Shown here one piece after another: positions 5,373 to 7,327 of a stretch of 7,327 nucleotides of DNA. The notes beneath the pieces are model-generated. The model did not search any database. It was given only the letters and a program-made list of their open reading frames with translations, and was not told where the DNA came from. The stretch is from JAXIHJ01 sp034189755 (GTDB lineage Bacteria; Planctomycetota; Phycisphaerae; SM23-33), in contig JAXIHJ010000001.1 in assembly GCA_034189755.1 (NCBI GenBank), positions 1 through 7,327 on the forward strand, written 5' to 3'. The position numbers and the translations under genes were made by a program. Each line of letters starts with the position of its first letter. Within the stretch, counting starts at the first letter, position 1.

Positions 5373-6188
5373 TTACGGACCGGATTCCGGCTGCACCGCG
5401 TCCAGCTTCAGGCCGAACAAGCGGATTGCGTTGGCGGCGGTCAGATCGGCCAGTCGCTCCGGCGGCGTGCCGCGCACGGATGCGATGCACGCCGCGACGT
5501 AGGATACGTTGGCCGGCTCGTTTATCTTGATCTTGCGCACCGGCTCGGGCGAGAGGTACGGCGCGTCGGTTTCGATGAGCAGCTTGTCGTCGGGCACGTC
5601 GCGTGCAACCTCGCGGAGTTGCGATGCGTTCTTGAATGTTACGATTCCGGAAAATCCGATCATCGCGCCCAGTTTCAATGCCCGGCGCAGCCCGCCGAGG
5701 TCTTCCGTGAACGAGTGAAAAACTACGCGCGAGCAGTCCACGCCTGATTCAGCCAGGATGCTCAGCGTATCGTCGAACGCCTCGCGGCTGTGGACGACCA
5801 CCGGCTTTGCGAGCTTTTTCGCCAGTTCGAGCTGCTCTGCGAAGACCTTCCGCTGATCCGCCGGCGGCGAGAGGTTGTAGTGATAGTCCAGGCCCATCTC
5901 GCCGACGGCGACGTTTTTTTTCTCGCCGGCGAGCCGTTCGATTTGAGCCAGGTAATCGCTGGCGGCAGTTTTTGCCTCGTGCGGGTGGACGCCGGCTGTG
6001 CAGTAGACATCCGGCTCCTGCCCGGCCAGCGCCGTCGCCTGGTTTGACTCTTGCAGGTCGGCGCCCGCGCAGATAACTGCGGCCACGCCCGCCTGCCGGC
6101 TGCGGCCGAGCACGGCCGGCATGTTACGGCGAAGCTGCGCGTGGCACAGATGACAATGTGTGTCAATTAACCCCATTTTGCCAGGCAT
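5373..6188 (-). CDS. tatD: TatD family metal-dependent hydrolase (DNase)
   Basis: This is a 271-residue TIM-barrel amidohydrolase of the TatD family. Members are metal-dependent nucleases with 3'-5' exonuclease activity and are linked to DNA repair and quality control. Metal-site residues are visible in order: H11 and H13 in DTHCHL, E97 in VAVGEMGLDYHYN, H133 in VVVHSREAFDD, H158 in VVFHSFTED, and D208 in LLIETDAPYLSPEPVR. The C-terminal NEPANVSYVAACIA and AANAIRLFGL segments are typical. The frame stays open upstream to 6350, but those extra residues resemble nothing in the family. The ATG at 6188 is preferred because AAGGTGG lies five bases upstream; the ATG at 6176 (four residues later) is the alternative and has no good site. 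The gene is 55 bp after yraN and 36 bp before rsgA in the same strand cluster. Confidence 0.95.
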   Translation of the reverse strand: MPGKMGLIDTHCHLCHAQLRRNMPAVLGRSRQAGVAAVICAGADLQESNQATALAGQEPDVYCTAGVHPHEAKTAASDYLAQIERLAGEKKNVAVGEMGLDYHYNLSPPADQRKVFAEQLELAKKLAKPVVVHSREAFDDTLSILAESGVDCSRVVFHSFTEDLGGLRRALKLGAMIGFSGIVTFKNASQLREVARDVPDDKLLIETDAPYLSPEPVRKIKINEPANVSYVAACIASVRGTPPERLADLTAANAIRLFGLKLDAVQPESGP

Positions 6189-6190
6189 CT

Positions 6191-6206
6191 TTACCACCTT
6201 ACCACC
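6191..6206 (-). repeat. Tandem 8-bp repeat forming the tatD ribosome-binding region
   Basis: GGTGGTAA occurs twice in direct tandem on the minus strand (6199-6206 and 6191-6198), just upstream of the tatD ATG at 6188. The second unit helps create the Shine-Dalgarno AAGGTGG. The first gives a duplicate AGGTGG eight bases farther upstream. This looks like a small slippage duplication, with no other role evident. Confidence 0.6.
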
Positions 6207-6243
6207 TAAGTCGGTCCACCGCCAGCCGTTCTGCATTTGCCGC

Positions 6244-6672
6244 TTAAAAGGCGTCCGGTATGTGTCTGACCTCCGGCCTGGCGCCGGGGCGGATGACGAT
6301 TGACACGATGTCGAAACGCGCGTTGAACCCGCCGGTATCGCCGGCGGCAAGGTAGTACCTGGCGGCCTTTTCCAGCCGCCGCCGCTTGTCGGCGTTCACA
6401 GCCGATTCGGGGTCGGTATAACGGTCCGAAGAGCGGGTCTTGACCTCGACAAAGACAATCGTCTCGGCGCCTGAGGTGCGGCGTGTGGATTTGTCCAGCA
6501 TTATGAGGTCGATTTCCCCGGCGCCGCAGCGGTAGTTTTGCGCGAGCATTTTGTAGCCGAGCCGCTTGAGAAATTTTCCGGCGAGTTTTTCGCCGCGTGC
6601 CCCCAGGGTGGCTGAGGAGGCCTGAGTCTGGCCTGACTTGCCCGGATCGGCTTTTCGCCGGAAGGGCCACAC
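6244..6672 (-). CDS. yraN: YraN family (UPF0102) putative endonuclease-like protein
   Basis: This 142-residue protein belongs to the YraN/UPF0102 family, which has a PD-(D/E)XK nuclease-like fold and no firmly established cellular role. Signature segments are TLGARGEKLAGKFLKRLGY (22-40), NYRCGAGEIDLIM (46-58) with the Asp of GEID at 55, and TIVFVEVKTRSS (71-82) with E76 and K78 of the active-site-like EVK. These are followed by DKRRRLEKAARYYL (95-108) and RFDIVSIVI (119-127). The segment KSTRRTSGAE between the two active-site strands is a little longer than usual. The GTG at 6672 is chosen because it lies just after the rplS stop and gives a normal length. The frame stays open farther upstream, but that stretch lies inside rplS and is low-complexity. 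No strong Shine-Dalgarno is seen, so coupling to rplS is likely. The rplS-yraN order is common in bacteria. Confidence 0.9.
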   Translation of the reverse strand: MWPFRRKADPGKSGQTQASSATLGARGEKLAGKFLKRLGYKMLAQNYRCGAGEIDLIMLDKSTRRTSGAETIVFVEVKTRSSDRYTDPESAVNADKRRRLEKAARYYLAAGDTGGFNARFDIVSIVIRPGARPEVRHIPDAF

Positions 6673-6676
6673 GGGG

Positions 6677-7114
6677 TTATTTCTCGGCCTGGTCCGCGGC
6701 GTCGGTTTCCGGCGGTGTTGTCTGCTGCTCGGCCTGTTCGGCGGCGAGCTGGGCCTTGGTCGGCCCTGTTTTAAGCTCTTTGAGGCGGGTGGCCTTGCCG
6801 ACACGGTCGCGCAGGTAATACAGCTTGGCCCGTCGGGCCTTGCCGCTGCGGACGACTTTGACGTCGGCGATCTTGGGGCTGTGGATGGGGAAGATGCGCT
6901 CGACGCCTTCGTTGTTGACGATCCGGCGGACGGTGAACGTCTCGGATATGCCGGAACCTCGCCGGGCAATCACCGTGCCGGTAAAGACCTGTGTCCGCTC
7001 CTTTTCGCCCTCGACGATTCGCACCGACACGTCGATAGTGTCTCCGATCCGTATATTGGGGATGTCTTTCTTCAAACTGCCTTCGACGACCTTGCTTAAG
7101 AGTTCCTGACTCAC
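6677..7114 (-). CDS. rplS: Large ribosomal subunit protein bL19
   Basis: bL19 sits at the 30S-50S interface of the ribosome. The 145-residue product has the full family core: IPNIRIGDTIDVSVRIVEGEK, then RTQVFTGTVIARRGSG, ETFTVRRIVNNEGVERIFPIHSP, and finally KARRAKLYYLRDRVGKATRLKE. The core ends near residue 114, where most L19 proteins stop. Here about 30 more residues follow, rich in Ala, Gln, Glu and Thr, beginning TGPTKAQLAAEQAEQQ and ending AADQAEK. This tail looks disordered. The start is GTG at 7114, with GGAG seven bases upstream. It overlaps the trmD stop by four bases (GTGA), indicating coupled translation. yraN starts four bases after the stop. Confidence 0.97.
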   Translation of the reverse strand: MSQELLSKVVEGSLKKDIPNIRIGDTIDVSVRIVEGEKERTQVFTGTVIARRGSGISETFTVRRIVNNEGVERIFPIHSPKIADVKVVRSGKARRAKLYYLRDRVGKATRLKELKTGPTKAQLAAEQAEQQTTPPETDAADQAEK

Positions 7115-7327
7115 AACGATTCTCCGTTCTCAGCTTTCTTATCGTATTTTTCCCACAGGTCAGGCCGGCGCTGCCGGGTTCGCAGCCTAGCCTGTTCGGC
7201 TCGCCACTCGGCGATTTTCTGATGGTCGCCGCCGAGCAGAATTTCCGGCACCTTCAATCCGCGAAACTCACGCGGGCGAGTATACTGCGGATACTCCAGC
7301 AGGCCTGAGCTGAAGGATTCTTCCAGC
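7111..7327 (-). CDS. trmD: tRNA (guanine-N1)-methyltransferase TrmD, C-terminal part (5' end outside window)
   Basis: TrmD methylates G37 of a subset of tRNAs using S-adenosylmethionine and prevents frameshifting. Only the last 71 codons are present, read from 7326 to 7114 with the TGA at 7113-7111. They match the conserved C-terminal domain: LEESFSSGLLEYPQYTRP, then EFRGLKVPEILLGGDHQKI, EWRAEQARLRTRQRRPDLW. The 'LL.YPqYTRP..f.g..VPevLlsGdH..I..WR...s..rT..rRPdL' pattern is diagnostic. The last 11 residues beyond RPDLW are charged. The SAM-binding trefoil knot lies outside the window. The four-base overlap with rplS and the trmD-rplS order are standard. Confidence 0.96.
   Translation of the reverse strand, partial: LEESFSSGLLEYPQYTRPREFRGLKVPEILLGGDHQKIAEWRAEQARLRTRQRRPDLWEKYDKKAENGESL

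Noticed and set aside
4816..5502. 228-residue plus-strand frame opposite rsgA and the 3' end of tatD
   Set aside because: Antisense shadow of rsgA and tatD, both with complete catalytic motifs on the minus strand.
6189..6350. 54-residue N-terminal extension of TatD from an upstream start at 6350
   Set aside because: It overlaps yraN, resembles no TatD sequence, and a good ribosome-binding site serves the ATG at 6188.
6673..6969. 99-residue N-terminal extension of YraN reading through rplS
   Set aside because: It is a Ser/Pro/Arg-rich out-of-frame reading of rplS; the GTG at 6672 gives the normal family length.

Overview
The window comes from a bacterial chromosome with high G+C core genes. 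By hand count, 241-300 is 42/60 G+C and 2341-2400 is 41/60. Gene content and protein style suggest a member of the Planctomycetota, perhaps the Phycisphaerae or a relative, but that is an impression with no phylogenetic marker comparison behind it. Almost all of the window is housekeeping sequence.

Left half, + strand (2-4180): this is the conserved replication/recombination cluster dnaX (3' end only), ybaB/ebfC and recR, followed by rpoN (sigma-54). Two accessory units break the usual dnaX-ybaB-recR order. Between dnaX and ybaB sits a small toxin-antitoxin pair: an Unstab_antitox-type antitoxin and a ParE/RelE-type toxin, overlapping by ATGA. It has its own extended -10 promoter and a 13-bp palindrome that could be its operator. 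Between ybaB and recR sits a stand-alone four-helix-bundle protein of the 23S rRNA intervening-sequence (IVP/Avd-like) family. This gene is bracketed by short arrays of a 7-bp repeat, consensus RATTACG, in opposite orientations. The arrays include a perfect 12-bp inverted repeat (1484-1495 and 1966-1977). The roughly 500-bp unit starts at the base after the ybaB stop and ends 7 bp before the recR start. Both accessory units are clearly lower in G+C than their neighbours (for example 22/60 at 1801-1860 and 27/60 at 961-1020), so they look acquired.

Right half, - strand (4209-7327): in transcription order this is trmD (3' end only), rplS, yraN, tatD and rsgA. It is the common trmD-rplS-yraN translation cluster extended by a TatD-family DNase and the ribosome-assembly GTPase RsgA. 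Spacing is tight: trmD and rplS overlap by GTGA, and yraN starts 4 bases after the rplS stop, so co-transcription is likely. The cluster converges on rpoN with only 28 bp between stop codons and no clear terminator.

No tRNA, rRNA, CRISPR array or transposase was seen. The best candidate for something under-described is the heptamer-bracketed four-helix-bundle unit. Smaller points are the promoters placed almost on the start codons of rpoN and the antitoxin gene, and a hairpin over the rsgA ribosome-binding site.
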